Shown here: positions 48,605 to 60,211 of the stretch, one piece after another | How the letters are laid out: each line of letters begins with the position of its first letter | Position numbering within the stretch: the stretch's first letter is position 1 | DNA from: Lachnospiraceae bacterium | GTDB taxonomy: Bacteria > Bacillota > Clostridia > Lachnospirales > Lachnospiraceae | Assembly (NCBI GenBank): GCA_023664345.1 | Contig: JAMPFQ010000024.1 | Coordinates: 1-62,545 of the forward strand | Length of the DNA: 62,545 bases | Reading direction: 5' to 3' | Program-made: the position numbers and the translations under genes | Notes under the pieces: model-generated | Database searches by the model: none | Told to the model about the DNA's origin: nothing | What the model saw: the letters and a program-made list of their open reading frames with translations, nothing else

Positions 48605-50059
48605 TTAGCGTTTCTTCCAAGTAGTCCGGGAGAACAGGATCAATATGGGAAAAATCTCCAGCCTGCCTGCCAGCATATCCAGAATCAGCACGATCTTGGA
48701 AAAGCTGCTGAACCCGGAGAAGTTACAGGCGGGCCCCACTGCCTCGAATCCCGGCCCTATATTGTTAAAGCATGCCATCACTGCGGACAGGTTCGTGGTG
48801 ATAGAAAATCCGTCTATGGAGATCAGGATAAAGCTCAGTAAGATAATGATCACGTAAGCCGCCAGATACGCGTTGGTATTCTGCAGGATCTTTTCCTCCA
48901 CCGGGTGGCCGTTGGAACGAACCACCTGCACTTTTTCCGGGTGGATGACCTGCCGCACGCTGCGGCGCAGGCTCTTGATCACCAGAAGCGCCCGCCCGCA
49001 CTTAAATCCGCCGCCGGTGCTCCCGGCGCTGGCGCCTATGACCATAAGCACGAACAGGATCGTTTTGGAAAAAGCAGGCCACAGGTCAAAGTCCGTCGTG
49101 GCAAACCCGGTGGTGGTCATAACGCTGGCAACCTGAAAGGCCGCGTGCCGCACGGTCTCCCTCAGCGTAGGATAAAAGTCTTTCAGGTTCCAGACGATCA
49201 GCAGCACGCTCCCGGCCGCCACCCCCAGGTACATCCGCAGTTCCTCATCCCGAAACACCGCTTTGAACTGTTTCAGCAGCAGCAGATAATAACAGGTAAA
49301 ATTCACGCCGAACAGCATCATGAACACGGTGCAGACATTCTGGATATAGGGACTGTAGCCCGCTATGCTGTCATTTCTTACGCCAAATCCTCCCGTGCCC
49401 GCCGTGCCGAATGCCGTACACACCGCTTCAAACATTGACATCCCGCCAGCCAGCAGGAAAATCACATTGAGCACTGTCAGAAGAATATACAATTCATACA
49501 AGATCCTCGCCGTCTTACGCATCTTGGGAACCAGCTTGCCCACATTGGGGCCCGGGCTCTCCGCCCGCAGCAGATGCATGGTAAAACCGTTGTCGCCGCC
49601 CCCTGCGGAAGTGATCGCCAGCAGGAAAACCAGCACTCCCATGCCTCCCAGCCAGTGGCTGAAGCTGCGCCAGTATAGGATCCCTTTGGGCAGGCTCTCC
49701 ACTTCCGGCAGAATGGACGCCCCCGTGGTGGTAAAGCCGGACACGATCTCGAAAAACGCATCCACAAAACCGGGGATCGCCCCCGACAGATAAAAGGGCA
49801 GGCATCCCAGCAGACTCATGATCGCCCAGCTTAAACCCACGCACACAAGCCCCTCCCTGGCGTAAAACTTATTTTTAGAACCTCTGCAGATCAACAGCAG
49901 GATTGCCGCTGCCACGGCAATCGCCGCCATACTGATCAGGAAAGCCAAAACAGAAGAACGCTCCCCCGAAAACAGACTGATCAGCAGGGCAGGAAGCATG
50001 AACACTGCCTCCACGATCAGCATTTTCCCGATAAAACGTCCCATCATCTTATAGTTCAT
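48605..50059 (-). CDS. trkH: Potassium uptake protein TrkH/KtrB
   Basis: 484 residues of membrane helices. The four pore loops are visible as FTTTGASILPE, GTAGTGGFGVRN, VMTTTGFATTDFD and FNNIGPGFEAVG. It makes the membrane part of a potassium channel with the TrkA protein encoded just upstream (31 nt). The start MNYKMMGRF at 50059 is chosen over an ATG 6 codons earlier. Confidence 0.93.
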   Translation of the reverse strand: MNYKMMGRFIGKMLIVEAVFMLPALLISLFSGERSSVLAFLISMAAIAVAAAILLLICRGSKNKFYAREGLVCVGLSWAIMSLLGCLPFYLSGAIPGFVDAFFEIVSGFTTTGASILPEVESLPKGILYWRSFSHWLGGMGVLVFLLAITSAGGGDNGFTMHLLRAESPGPNVGKLVPKMRKTARILYELYILLTVLNVIFLLAGGMSMFEAVCTAFGTAGTGGFGVRNDSIAGYSPYIQNVCTVFMMLFGVNFTCYYLLLLKQFKAVFRDEELRMYLGVAAGSVLLIVWNLKDFYPTLRETVRHAAFQVASVMTTTGFATTDFDLWPAFSKTILFVLMVIGASAGSTGGGFKCGRALLVIKSLRRSVRQVIHPEKVQVVRSNGHPVEEKILQNTNAYLAAYVIIILLSFILISIDGFSITTNLSAVMACFNNIGPGFEAVGPACNFSGFSSFSKIVLILDMLAGRLEIFPILILFSRTTWKKR

Positions 50060-50089
50060 AATCGACACAACCCCCATGATCCCGCTAAT

Positions 50090-51448
50090 TTACTCAAAAA
50101 TATCATTCAGCTGGTAAATGCCCTTTTTGCCGTTAGTGACGATAATGACCGTATCGCCCTTTTCGAAATAGGAATCACCATTCGGGATCTCCTGTCTGAC
50201 GCCTTTGGTGATACACGCCACCAGCACGTTTTTCTTCAAATGAAGTTCTTTCAGCGGCTTTCCCTGATACTTCGTTCCCTCTTCCACCAGAAACTCTGCC
50301 GCTTCCGCCTGGCCGTCGGCTATGGTATACACAGTCTGAGCCGCCCCGGTCTGGTTCTGCATGGCCCGCACATAACGGACAATGGTATTGCTGCACAGTT
50401 CCTTGGGACTGATGATACTGCCCAGAGACAGATTCCCCAGGATATTGGTATTGTCAAAGCGTCCCAGCTTGGTGATGACCTGAGGCACGCCGCAGTCCGT
50501 CCCATAGAGGGAAATGATCATATTCAGTTCATCCAGGCCCGTCAGCGTCACCAGCGCGTCACAGCTTGAGATCCCCTCTCTCTCCAGGATAAACTGGCTG
50601 CTGGCATCGCCCTGGATGATATCCGCATCAGGCAGCACCGCCGCCAGCTGCACGCATTTCTCAGGATTCCTCTCAATGATCTGCACCTCAATGCCGCTCC
50701 TGCTCAACAGCTTTGCCAGATAAAAACTGACACGGCTTCCGCCGCAGAGGATCACGCGCTTTACCTTATGGGTGATCACCCCCAGATTCTTGAGGAGCAT
50801 GGTCAATTCTTTCGTGGCCGCCGTCACAAAGATACGGTCTCCCTCCTGCAGCACGAAATTACCGTCCGGCGCTATTGCCGTTCCGTTCCGCAGCACAGCG
50901 CAGATCAGTATCTTGCATTTCACGATATTGTTCATATCGTTCAGCGCCACATTGCACAGCCTGTTGTTGGCGTCTATCCGCAGTTCCACGATCTCCACCC
51001 GCCCCTTGGCAAAGGTGTCCCGCTTCAGGAAGCCCGGATATTTCAACAGCCGCTCTATTTCCACCGCCGCCTGATTCTCCGGGTTCACGGTCATGGACAG
51101 GGCGAACATATCCCGCATTTTATAGATCTGATCCGTGTATTCGGGGTTCCTCACCCTGGCGATGGTATGCAGCCTGGGATTCATCCCATGGGCCGTCATA
51201 CAGCAGAGCAGGTTGATCTCGTCCGCGCCCGTGACGGCGATCAGCAGATCCGTCTCCTTTACATCCGCCTGTTCCAATACCGCCATAGAGGCACAGTTGC
51301 CCTGCACCACCATGATGTCAAAACGCTCCTCGCTGGATTCCAGCTGCTTCAGATCCGCGTCTATCAATGTCAGGTCATATCCCTCCGCGGACAGCTGCCT
51401 GGTCAGCATACCCCCCAGCTTTCCGCCTCCCGCAACGATAATCTTCAT
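50090..51448 (-). CDS. trkA: Potassium uptake regulator TrkA
   Basis: 452 residues: two tandem RCK units. Each has a Rossmann glycine motif (IVAGGGKLGGMLTRQL and VILCGGSRVSFYLAKLL) binding NAD(H), each followed by a TrkA-C domain. It gates TrkH from the cytoplasm. It is first in a two-gene operon with trkH. Confidence 0.94.
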   Translation of the reverse strand: MKIIVAGGGKLGGMLTRQLSAEGYDLTLIDADLKQLESSEERFDIMVVQGNCASMAVLEQADVKETDLLIAVTGADEINLLCCMTAHGMNPRLHTIARVRNPEYTDQIYKMRDMFALSMTVNPENQAAVEIERLLKYPGFLKRDTFAKGRVEIVELRIDANNRLCNVALNDMNNIVKCKILICAVLRNGTAIAPDGNFVLQEGDRIFVTAATKELTMLLKNLGVITHKVKRVILCGGSRVSFYLAKLLSRSGIEVQIIERNPEKCVQLAAVLPDADIIQGDASSQFILEREGISSCDALVTLTGLDELNMIISLYGTDCGVPQVITKLGRFDNTNILGNLSLGSIISPKELCSNTIVRYVRAMQNQTGAAQTVYTIADGQAEAAEFLVEEGTKYQGKPLKELHLKKNVLVACITKGVRQEIPNGDSYFEKGDTVIIVTNGKKGIYQLNDIFE

Positions 51449-51500
51449 TGGTCATTCTCCTATTCCAGTTCCGTCTCTGCACTGCGACGCCCCTTGCTCT

Positions 51501-51544
51501 GAAAGAAATTTCAGCTGCAAAAAACGCTGCTGCAAATTTCTTTC
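51501..51544. repeat. Inverted repeat in the trkA-hydrolase gap
   Basis: GAAAGAAATTT (51501-51511) and its exact inverse AAATTTCTTTC (51534-51544) with CAGC/GCTG inside. The 51,449-51,591 gap has no gene. No U-tract follows on either strand, so it is not a standard terminator; an operator or mRNA-end structure is possible. Confidence 0.5.
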
Positions 51545-51591
51545 GGGCGTCTTCGTTACGAGACTGTTTTTTGATTCCACTGCAACGCCCT

Positions 51592-52437
51592 TTACAACCT
51601 CAGTCTTCCCTCCAGCGCCAGGTACTGGTCGAAGATCAGCCTGCTCACTTTTGACCCGAAGACTGTCGCCGGGTGGTCGGGGTAGTACTGGGAATCGCTG
51701 AAATTCTTGTTAAACAGCACGATCACATATTTTCCATAGGGCGTGGAAACGATTCCGCCGTCATTGCGGCATGCGTTCATGCTGCCGCTCTTGGAAGCTA
51801 CATAGATGATCTCCTCATCATAGTTGTCGGCATCCAGATAATAGGGCGGGAGATTTTTCGTCAGCATGGAATTATAATGCTGCTGCCTGCAGATCTCCAG
51901 CATCTGCTCCGATGCCGCCCGGCTGATCAGTTTTCCCTGTGCCATCCGCACCCACATACCCGCGTAATCCTCCGGCGTGGAAGTGCCCAGCTTACTGTAC
52001 TTTTCAAAATCGATCCGGTTATGGAGGACGGTGTCTCCGCAGCCCAGCCGCTGTATGCAGTCATTGATCGCTCCCAACCCCAGAAGATCGATCAGCATGT
52101 TGGTGGCAATATTGTCGCTGACAATGATCATCAGCGTGGCGATATTTTTGATGGAAAGCTTCGTGCCCACCTCCATGGAACTCAAAATGCCGCTGCCGTC
52201 GATCACATGCTCCTGCCTGTATTCCAGCATGTCCGACAGGGCAATCTCGCCCTTTTCAATGCGCTCGAACAATGCCGCCAGGACAAAAAGCTTGATCGTG
52301 CTTGCGGTCTCGAATCTCTCCTTTTCGTTTATCTTGATAACATTGCCTTTCAGGTCGTCAATGTAAATACCCATCAGGCCGTCATAGCTTTTCAATTCCA
52401 CGCCGATTCTGTTTTCCAGGCTTAATCTTTCGTCCAT
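51592..52437 (-). CDS. Serine hydrolase of class A beta-lactamase fold, no signal peptide
   Basis: 281 residues. Catalytic SxxK is STIK (46-49), the second motif SDN (107-109) and the third KSG (216-218). There is no signal peptide or lipobox, so it stays in the cytoplasm, unlike resistance enzymes. It begins a tight run with an NlpC/P60 peptidase and an L-Ala-D/L-Glu epimerase, so a role in cutting imported muropeptides is more likely than drug resistance. Confidence 0.85.
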   Translation of the reverse strand: MDERLSLENRIGVELKSYDGLMGIYIDDLKGNVIKINEKERFETASTIKLFVLAALFERIEKGEIALSDMLEYRQEHVIDGSGILSSMEVGTKLSIKNIATLMIIVSDNIATNMLIDLLGLGAINDCIQRLGCGDTVLHNRIDFEKYSKLGTSTPEDYAGMWVRMAQGKLISRAASEQMLEICRQQHYNSMLTKNLPPYYLDADNYDEEIIYVASKSGSMNACRNDGGIVSTPYGKYVIVLFNKNFSDSQYYPDHPATVFGSKVSRLIFDQYLALEGRLRL

Positions 52438-52487
52438 CGAACCATCCCCCGCTTATTGTACTTCTCTTTGCAGACCAGAAATTCTTC

Positions 52488-53360
52488 TCACACTTCCAGA
52501 CATGCCGCCTCCTGCGGCACAAACATGCTTCCCACGCACTCCAGTTTCTCCCACAGATCCTGCCGGAAATCCTCATCCTCCGGATTCAGGCTGTTGATCG
52601 TCACGCCGTCGCTGCCGCTCTTTCCCGTGGAGTGGATATACCGGTCGTTTCCCAGATACATGGCGATATGTCCGGGGAAAAAGAGCAGGTCTCCGGGCTT
52701 CTTATCTTCCGCCCTGATCGCCTTTATGGGAAATCCCTCCATGATCCGGGCATTGCGGTAAATATGAACGCCGCAGAGCATATAGCACATGCTGGTCAGT
52801 CCCGAGCAGTCGATGCCCAGGGGACTTTTCCCGCCCCACCGATACTGTGTGCCCAGATACCCCTTTGCCAGGTCCACCAGACGGCTGCGGAATTTTGCCT
52901 CATCCTCCGTAAACCGCCGGGGATAGTATGTGCCCAGGAATTTTTCTTTCGTATATCCTCTGCGCCCGTCCGCCAGTTCCACTTCCACCCAGCTTTCCCG
53001 CTCCGGCACATCCCCGATCCTGATCAGCCTGCTGCCACGGGGAATGGATGCCAGGCAGACGCCCTGCACTTTCGGCTGGGAGAGCACATCCGCGTAAGGC
53101 TGCATCACCACGCAGAGCCCGCCCTGTTCCCATCTGGCAAGCCTGCACTCCTCCGTCAACAGATCCTCCTTTTTACAGTAGGCCTCATATCGATATTCTG
53201 TCCTGATATGCACCCACCGGACGGCATTTCCGTCCGCGTCGGGAACTTCTTCCAGAATCTCCGCCGTCATTCCATACAGCAGTTCATCATCCAGGCATAC
53301 CTGTTCCGACGGTTTCTCTCTCAATGATACTATGGTTTTGATCGCGATTGCTTTCATATT
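52488..53360 (-). CDS. NlpC/P60 peptidase, YkfC-like
   Basis: 290 residues from ATG 53360. Two SH3-like regions (residues 5-65 and 80-140) precede the NlpC/P60 domain with catalytic Cys184 (GIDCSGL), His230 (FPGHIAMY) and His242 (YIHS). No signal peptide. Bacillus YkfC has the same build and splits gamma-D-Glu-meso-DAP bonds in muropeptides. It lies between an epimerase gene and the serine hydrolase gene, supporting this role. Confidence 0.87.
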   Translation of the reverse strand, partial: NMKAIAIKTIVSLREKPSEQVCLDDELLYGMTAEILEEVPDADGNAVRWVHIRTEYRYEAYCKKEDLLTEECRLARWEQGGLCVVMQPYADVLSQPKVQGVCLASIPRGSRLIRIGDVPERESWVEVELADGRRGYTKEKFLGTYYPRRFTEDEAKFRSRLVDLAKGYLGTQYRWGGKSPLGIDCSGLTSMCYMLCGVHIYRNARIMEGFPIKAIRAEDKKPGDLLFFPGHIAMYLGNDRYIHSTGKSGSDGVTINSLNPEDEDFRQDLWEKLECVGSMFVPQEAACLEV

Positions 53361-53454
53361 CCCTGCTGACCATGTCTTTCCACTGCCTGCCGGGTCAGGC
53401 GAAGATTTTCCATGATCTGTTCCTTTCCGGTCTGGCGCCATGCTATGATACATT

Positions 53455-54540
53455 TTACGCAAACACAGCCGGCACTTTAGTGATGCCGATGCCCGGCGCA
53501 TCTGTCATGGCGATCTTTGCCCCGTCAAATATGGGGCCGCCCTCATAGGGGTCTGTCTTACAGAGCGCCGGGCCGTCCAGGTCGTGCCTCGTGATAACGC
53601 CCTTGGCCGCCGCCAGATGAGAAGCCGCGCTGACCGCCAGCTTGCTCTCCAGCATACATCCTGTCATACATTCTACTCCAAAACTCTCCGCAATGCCACA
53701 GATTTTTAACGCTTCATAAAGACCGCCCGTTTTCATCAGCTTGATATTGATCAGGTCGGCGGCGCCCTCCTGGATCAGCCGGATGGCGTCCTTTGGCGAA
53801 AAGACGCTCTCATCCGCCAGAATGGGGGTGAACACATTGGAGGTGACATATTTCATCCCTTCAAAATCATGGGCGTCCACGGGCTGTTCCACCAGGTCGA
53901 TTTCCAAACCCTTATCCTCCATGGCCCGGATGATGCGCACCGCTTCCTTGGGCTGCCAGCCCTGGTTGGCGTCCACCCGGATCAGGATATCCTTTCCCAC
54001 CGCCTGGCGGATGGCCGCGATACGCTCCACGTCCTTAAGGCCTTCCTTGCCCACCTTGACTTTCAGGATGCGGAACCCCCGCTCCACGCCCCTTATGCTG
54101 TCCCACACCATCTCTTCCGTGTCGTTGACGCTGATGGTGATATCCGTCTCTATGGCATCCTGATGCCCGCCCAACACCTTATATAAAGGACGGTTCAGGT
54201 TCTTCGCATAGAGATCGTATACCGCCATATCCACCGCCGCCTTGGCGGAAGTATTTTTCACGATGCATTTGTGCATCCTGTTCATAATTCCGTCCAGATC
54301 CTCGATATCCATACCTGTGATGGCAGGCGCGATAAAGTCCCTGATGGCGACCACAATGGAACCCTTTGTGTCTCCCGTGATGACTGCCGTGGCAGGAGCC
54401 TCACCGAATCCTGTCTGACCATCGTCCGCCATAATCCTGACAACAATGTCATTTACGGAGTCCACCGTCCGCAGCGCCGTCTTAAACGGTGTCACAAGGG
54501 GGATCTGTATTTCTCCAAGTTCTATTTTTGCTATCTTCAT
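53455..54540 (-). CDS. L-Ala-D/L-Glu dipeptide epimerase
   Basis: 361 residues of the enolase superfamily. KVKVG (160-164), metal ligands Asp190 (RVDANQGW), Glu218 and Asp243 (ILADES), and the second lysine near 267-270 are in place, with GGHQDAIETDITISV as the capping-domain link. It converts L-Ala-D-Glu from muropeptides to L-Ala-L-Glu (YkfB). Its ATG overlaps the stop of the upstream hydrolase (ATGA). Confidence 0.92.
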   Translation of the reverse strand: MKIAKIELGEIQIPLVTPFKTALRTVDSVNDIVVRIMADDGQTGFGEAPATAVITGDTKGSIVVAIRDFIAPAITGMDIEDLDGIMNRMHKCIVKNTSAKAAVDMAVYDLYAKNLNRPLYKVLGGHQDAIETDITISVNDTEEMVWDSIRGVERGFRILKVKVGKEGLKDVERIAAIRQAVGKDILIRVDANQGWQPKEAVRIIRAMEDKGLEIDLVEQPVDAHDFEGMKYVTSNVFTPILADESVFSPKDAIRLIQEGAADLINIKLMKTGGLYEALKICGIAESFGVECMTGCMLESKLAVSAASHLAAAKGVITRHDLDGPALCKTDPYEGGPIFDGAKIAMTDAPGIGITKVPAVFA

Positions 54541-55352
54541 ACTTCCATCCATGCCTTTCCATAACCTGTTTCAGACATTTCCTGTCTTTCCGTCTCCAGA
54601 TAAAGCGCCCACGCAATCCTTTGTATGAAACGGTTAAACGCGGGGCAGTCCGTCTCATTGCCCAGACAGCAGAGGATGAAAGGCTGCCTGCCAAAGATGA
54701 TGCCCACATCATGGGTGATGCCGTCATCCTCGCCCGTCTTGTGGGCAATGGGAACGCATCCCTGAAAATCAAAGGGCATCTTGTTTTTCAGCCGCTGGGA
54801 TCTCAGGATATCCAGCATTTCCCGGGAGGACGGCTCGTCGATCAGTATCCCCCGATACATTCTCTCCAACATATCCGCGATCTCCGTCCCGGACACATAA
54901 TTCTCGATCCCCCTGGCGGAAGCGGATCCGTCAAACAGCAGGCGGTTGACGCGGCAGGTGCAATAGCCCATCCCTGCCAGGGAATCATTGACCGCCTCTA
55001 CGCCCCCCAGCAGCCTGATCAGGATGTTGGTGGCGGTGTTATCGCTCAGTATGATCATCAGGTTGTAAAGATCCTGCACCGTCAGGTTCAGGCCCGCGTG
55101 CATCCTGTTCAGGCAGCCGCAGGAGGGCATCTTATCTTCTTCCTGCAGCACATACAGCTGGTCTTTTTTCAGCATTCCTGCCTGCATCTGACGGAAAGTC
55201 TCGACCAGAATGGGGATCTTAATGACGCTTGCCGCCATCATGGGCACATCGCCGTTGTGATCCATGATCTCTCCCGTGGTCAGATTTTTATAATACACAG
55301 TAAGCTTGCCGGGGATTCCCTGTAAAAGTTCCTCGATACTCCTGTTGTCCAT
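54537..55352 (-). CDS. Second leaderless beta-lactamase-fold hydrolase
   Basis: 271 residues. SVIK (42-45), SDN (103-105) and KTG (205-207) are the class A motifs. No signal peptide. It shares fold and position with the hydrolase at 51.6-52.4 kb but is only distantly similar, so both may have distinct substrates. It overlaps the epimerase gene by 4 nt. Confidence 0.85.
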   Translation of the reverse strand: MDNRSIEELLQGIPGKLTVYYKNLTTGEIMDHNGDVPMMAASVIKIPILVETFRQMQAGMLKKDQLYVLQEEDKMPSCGCLNRMHAGLNLTVQDLYNLMIILSDNTATNILIRLLGGVEAVNDSLAGMGYCTCRVNRLLFDGSASARGIENYVSGTEIADMLERMYRGILIDEPSSREMLDILRSQRLKNKMPFDFQGCVPIAHKTGEDDGITHDVGIIFGRQPFILCCLGNETDCPAFNRFIQRIAWALYLETERQEMSETGYGKAWMEV

Positions 55353-55398
55353 GGTGCTTCCTCCATCCTCGCCATTGATACCCGGTATCTCTCCGCAT

Positions 55399-56229
55399 TC
55401 ACTCCGCCATCTCCCGCAGCATGGCGATCTCCGCCTGATACCCGTCCAGTTCGTTGGGCGTCTCCAGGTAAAACGGTAAATCTTTCAGGGCGGGGTGATT
55501 TACGATCCTGCCGAAAGCTTCCATTCCGATCTGTCCCTGCCCGATCTTCTCATGCCTGTCCTTATGGGCTCCGCAGGGATTCATGGAATCATTGAGATGG
55601 ATCGCTTTGAGCCGTCCCAGGCCGATCACGCTGTCAAATTCCCTGACCACATCATCCAGATGCTCCACAATATCGTAACCGCCGTCCCAGATATGGCAGG
55701 TATCAAGGCATACGCCCACCTTATCGGAAAGATCCACTTTGTCGATGATCCTGCGGAGTTCCTCAAAGCTTCTGCCCATCTCCGTGCCTTTTCCCGCCAT
55801 GGTCTCCAAAAGCACCGTGGTGTGCTGTTCCGGTTTCAGCACCTGGTTCAGCGCGTCCGCGATCAGTTCGATCCCCTGATCCGCCCCCTGTCCCACATGG
55901 CTTCCGGGATGAAAATTGTACAGTGCGTCCGGGATCATTTCCAGACGCCTGATATCATCGGCCAGTGTTTCCAGCGCAAACTGCCTTGTCCTGTCCTCTT
56001 TGGCACAGGCATTGATGGTGTACGGCGCATGGGCGAGGGGATTCCCGATCCCCGTCTGTTCAAACAACGCCAGCATGGCTTCTATATCCGCCCTCTGCCA
56101 CTCTTTCGCGGCGCCTCCTCTGGGATTCCTGGTAAAATACTGGAAAGTATCCGCTCCGATGGACTGCGCCGTCTTCGCCATATCCAGAAACCCTTTTGAG
56201 GAAGATAAATGACATCCGATCCTTAACAT
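55399..56229 (-). CDS. nfo: Endonuclease IV (AP endonuclease)
   Basis: 276 residues. Metal-binding residues lie in [78 protein letters not shown] and YLETP, the full set of three zinc ligands. It cleaves DNA at abasic sites in base excision repair. It follows the muropeptide cluster in the same direction with a 47-nt gap. Confidence 0.96.
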   Translation of the reverse strand: MLRIGCHLSSSKGFLDMAKTAQSIGADTFQYFTRNPRGGAAKEWQRADIEAMLALFEQTGIGNPLAHAPYTINACAKEDRTRQFALETLADDIRRLEMIPDALYNFHPGSHVGQGADQGIELIADALNQVLKPEQHTTVLLETMAGKGTEMGRSFEELRRIIDKVDLSDKVGVCLDTCHIWDGGYDIVEHLDDVVREFDSVIGLGRLKAIHLNDSMNPCGAHKDRHEKIGQGQIGMEAFGRIVNHPALKDLPFYLETPNELDGYQAEIAMLREMAE

Positions 56230-56339
56230 AACTCTCTGTTTTCCCTTCTGTTTCTGCCCTCACGGAAATGATCCACGCCCCGGGCTCATACAGCCATGCT
56301 GCGCCCGGATCGTGAATCATCTTATCGCAGATCCTTTTT

Positions 56340-57587
56340 CTATATGATACGCCTCACCGCCAGTATGGTCTTATACTGCGCGTTGCTGATCTTGATCCCT
56401 GTCCTGGAACTGCTGGCATGGACGATCAGGTTATTGCCAATGTAGATCGCCACATGGCCCTCATAACAGATCAGGTCGCCGGGCTGCGCCTCCTCATAGG
56501 AAACACCGGTGCCCGCGCTCCTCTGCTGGCTGGAAGTCCGAGGCAGCGAGTAACCGTAATCCGCGTATACCCTGTAGGTAAACCCGGAACAGTCCGCCCC
56601 CTGCGTCAGGCTGGTGCCGCCTGCCACATAAGGGTTGCCGATATACTGGCAGGCATAATTAGCGATTTGCTTGCCCAGGTCGCTGCCGGAAGCGGCATTG
56701 ATCACCGCCGTATAATTCGTGGTGGAAGAAACAGGATTGGTCGTCGGCTTCTTATTCTGTGCCGCCAATGCGGCCTGTAACTCTTTCAGCCGCTTCTGCT
56801 CCTGCTGCAGCTGCGTCTTTGACACGGCCGCTTCCTGCTGCAGGCGGCTGATCTCCGCCGCATAATTGGCTGACTCCCGCTTTTTCTGTTCCAGCAGCAC
56901 ATCCAGACCGGCTTTCTGTTCCCGCAGCGCGGCCTCGTCAGCCTGCAGATTCTGCATGTCCTGCTCCAGCGCGGCCTTTTCTGCCTCCAGCTGGTTCCAC
57001 AGTTCCTGCACCAGTTCTTTTGTCTCGATGAACTCGTTCAGCATCCGCTTGTTGTACTCATATACTTTTTCAATGTAGTCCATACTGTTCAGGACATCCC
57101 CGATCCCCTTGCCCTTTAACAGCGCGTTCAGGTAGGAGTCATTCCCGTTTTCATACATCAGGCGTGTCTGCGCCGCCATGCTTGCCCGCTGATCCTCTTC
57201 TTTCTGCAGGGCCGCCTCATACTCCGCCTCCGTGGCCTCGATCTGGGTCTGTTTGTCCGCGATCTCCGCCCTTTTCTGGGCGATCTCGTCCTCCAGCATA
57301 CTGATGCTTGTCATGGTGTTGAGGATCTCCGCGTTCAGGTCGTCGATAGCCTCCTGTATCAGATCCTGCTCGTCTTCCATGGCCGCGATCTCATTGTTGA
57401 TATCCTGAAGCTGCTGGGTGATGCTGTCGATATTGTTCTGGATACCGGAGATCGTGGAAGCCTCCGCTGTCAGAGGATGGCACGTCAGGGTCAGTGCGGC
57501 AACGGCAAAAGCCGTTATAAAGTTTTTTATGATCGCTTTCTGCTTTTTCATACCTAAAAGCATACCACACTTTCCCGCAATTTTCAT
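56340..57587 (-). CDS. Secreted coiled-coil NlpC/P60 peptidoglycan hydrolase (PcsB/CwlO-like)
   Basis: 415 residues. A signal peptide ends near ATA-EA (start ATG 57587 or 57551), then coiled coils at about 45-270 rich in Glu, Gln and Ala, and a C-terminal NlpC/P60 domain with Cys (QGADCSGFTYR), His (EGHVAIYIG) and a second His (IVHASSS). Proteins of this shape are regulated by FtsEX and cut peptidoglycan at division sites. Here the FtsX link is inferred. Confidence 0.9.
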   Translation of the reverse strand: MKIAGKCGMLLGMKKQKAIIKNFITAFAVAALTLTCHPLTAEASTISGIQNNIDSITQQLQDINNEIAAMEDEQDLIQEAIDDLNAEILNTMTSISMLEDEIAQKRAEIADKQTQIEATEAEYEAALQKEEDQRASMAAQTRLMYENGNDSYLNALLKGKGIGDVLNSMDYIEKVYEYNKRMLNEFIETKELVQELWNQLEAEKAALEQDMQNLQADEAALREQKAGLDVLLEQKKRESANYAAEISRLQQEAAVSKTQLQQEQKRLKELQAALAAQNKKPTTNPVSSTTNYTAVINAASGSDLGKQIANYACQYIGNPYVAGGTSLTQGADCSGFTYRVYADYGYSLPRTSSQQRSAGTGVSYEEAQPGDLICYEGHVAIYIGNNLIVHASSSRTGIKISNAQYKTILAVRRII

Positions 57588-57642
57588 CAGTTAAAACCTT
57601 AAGGAATTATAAAAACGCAACTGGCTGACGTGCGAACTGTAA

Positions 57643-59034
<1,392 letters not shown>

Positions 59035-59170
59035 TTTCTACCTCCTATTCAATTGCCATATATGACAATTTGTTCCGCCTCTTCACTCCTGCGCCCCATA
59101 CCAGGGAAGTGATCTTCAGCCGCTCCCGCGTCTGAAATCCTTTCCGGCGCTTCCGTTTCGAGGCTGATCG

Positions 59171-60211
59171 TTAATTGATCTGCGTATGCTCCATCAGGTA
59201 ATCCATCACCTTTTCCATCATGAGCGCGTTGCGGTATTCCTCCGCCGAATTGTTTCCCAGATATTCTTCCACCGTTTCTGCCCCGGCATTCTCGGCGTAT
59301 TGCTGCAGCGTTTCTTTCAATTCTTTGTCGCTCACATTCAGGTCTTCCTGATTTGCAATGGCCTGCAGAGTAATGTCCTGCTTCGTCAGTTCCGTGGCAT
59401 AATCATTGATATACGTCTCCGCATCCATCCCAAAGAATGTATAGGTGTACGTATCCGCGTCCAGCCCGTATGCCGCGGCAGAATTGACAATGCTGCTCAC
59501 ATATGCCTTATTGCTCTCCAGTATGGCATCGGGCAGTTCCCCATAGGTACTCCCGTCAAAAAGCGCTTTCATGATGGCGCCCTTTACGCTGCGCTCATGA
59601 TCCTGCGCCTTGCTGGCATAGATCCTGTCATAATAATACTGCTGCAGCTGTGCCACCGTGCTGACATTTTCCAATCCCATGGCTGCTGCCACTTCGTCCC
59701 GCAGTTCCACGATATAATTGACCGTAACGGTAAATATGACCGCCTGTCCTGCCAGTTCCGTGTTGCCATAATTTTCGGGGAAAGTCAGGTTCAGGTCAAC
59801 CGTTTCGCCAGGCCGCACTCCCACCAGACCGTCCTCGAACCCGTCGATATAACTGTCCGAGCCAAGAACCAGAAAAGCGCCGGAAGCGGTTCCGCCGTCA
59901 AAGGCCACATCATCCCTCTTTCCCACATAGTCAATGTTCACGGTATCTCCGTCCGCCGCTGCCCGATCCGTGATCCCGCTGTTTTCCAGGGTTGCAAATC
60001 CGCTGTATGCTTCCATGACGCTTAAATCACGCTCCGCGTCCGTGACAGTGACCGGTTCCACGCTGATGCTCATATTCTGATAATCGCACAACGTCACATA
60101 GGAATCTGTCTTCAGATCCCGCAGCGCGTTCTCTTCCCTGCTCTGTCCACAGCCGACCATCAATCCGGCGGCCAGGATCATTGCCAGGATCCCTGCTTTA
60201 CTTCTTTTCAA
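59171..60211 (-). CDS. Lipoprotein peptidyl-prolyl isomerase, trigger-factor-like
   Basis: 346 residues from TTG 60211: GGAGG is 6 nt upstream, while the ATG two codons earlier is too close. The signal MKRSKAGILAMILAAGLMVG ends at a lipobox Cys. The central FKBP-type domain (DGDTVNIDYVGKRDDVAFDG, FEDGLVGVRPGETVDLNLTF) and C-terminal helices like trigger factor follow. It likely folds exported proteins at the outer face of the membrane. Confidence 0.87.
   Translation of the reverse strand: MKRSKAGILAMILAAGLMVGCGQSREENALRDLKTDSYVTLCDYQNMSISVEPVTVTDAERDLSVMEAYSGFATLENSGITDRAAADGDTVNIDYVGKRDDVAFDGGTASGAFLVLGSDSYIDGFEDGLVGVRPGETVDLNLTFPENYGNTELAGQAVIFTVTVNYIVELRDEVAAAMGLENVSTVAQLQQYYYDRIYASKAQDHERSVKGAIMKALFDGSTYGELPDAILESNKAYVSSIVNSAAAYGLDADTYTYTFFGMDAETYINDYATELTKQDITLQAIANQEDLNVSDKELKETLQQYAENAGAETVEEYLGNNSAEEYRNALMMEKVMDYLMEHTQIN

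Noticed and set aside
51592..52437. Antibiotic-resistance beta-lactamase
   Set aside because: Class A motifs are present, but there is no export signal and the gene is in a muropeptide-salvage operon.
59035..59170. T-box riboswitch upstream of asnS
   Set aside because: No specifier loop, T-box sequence or terminator/antiterminator pair could be recognised in the short gap.
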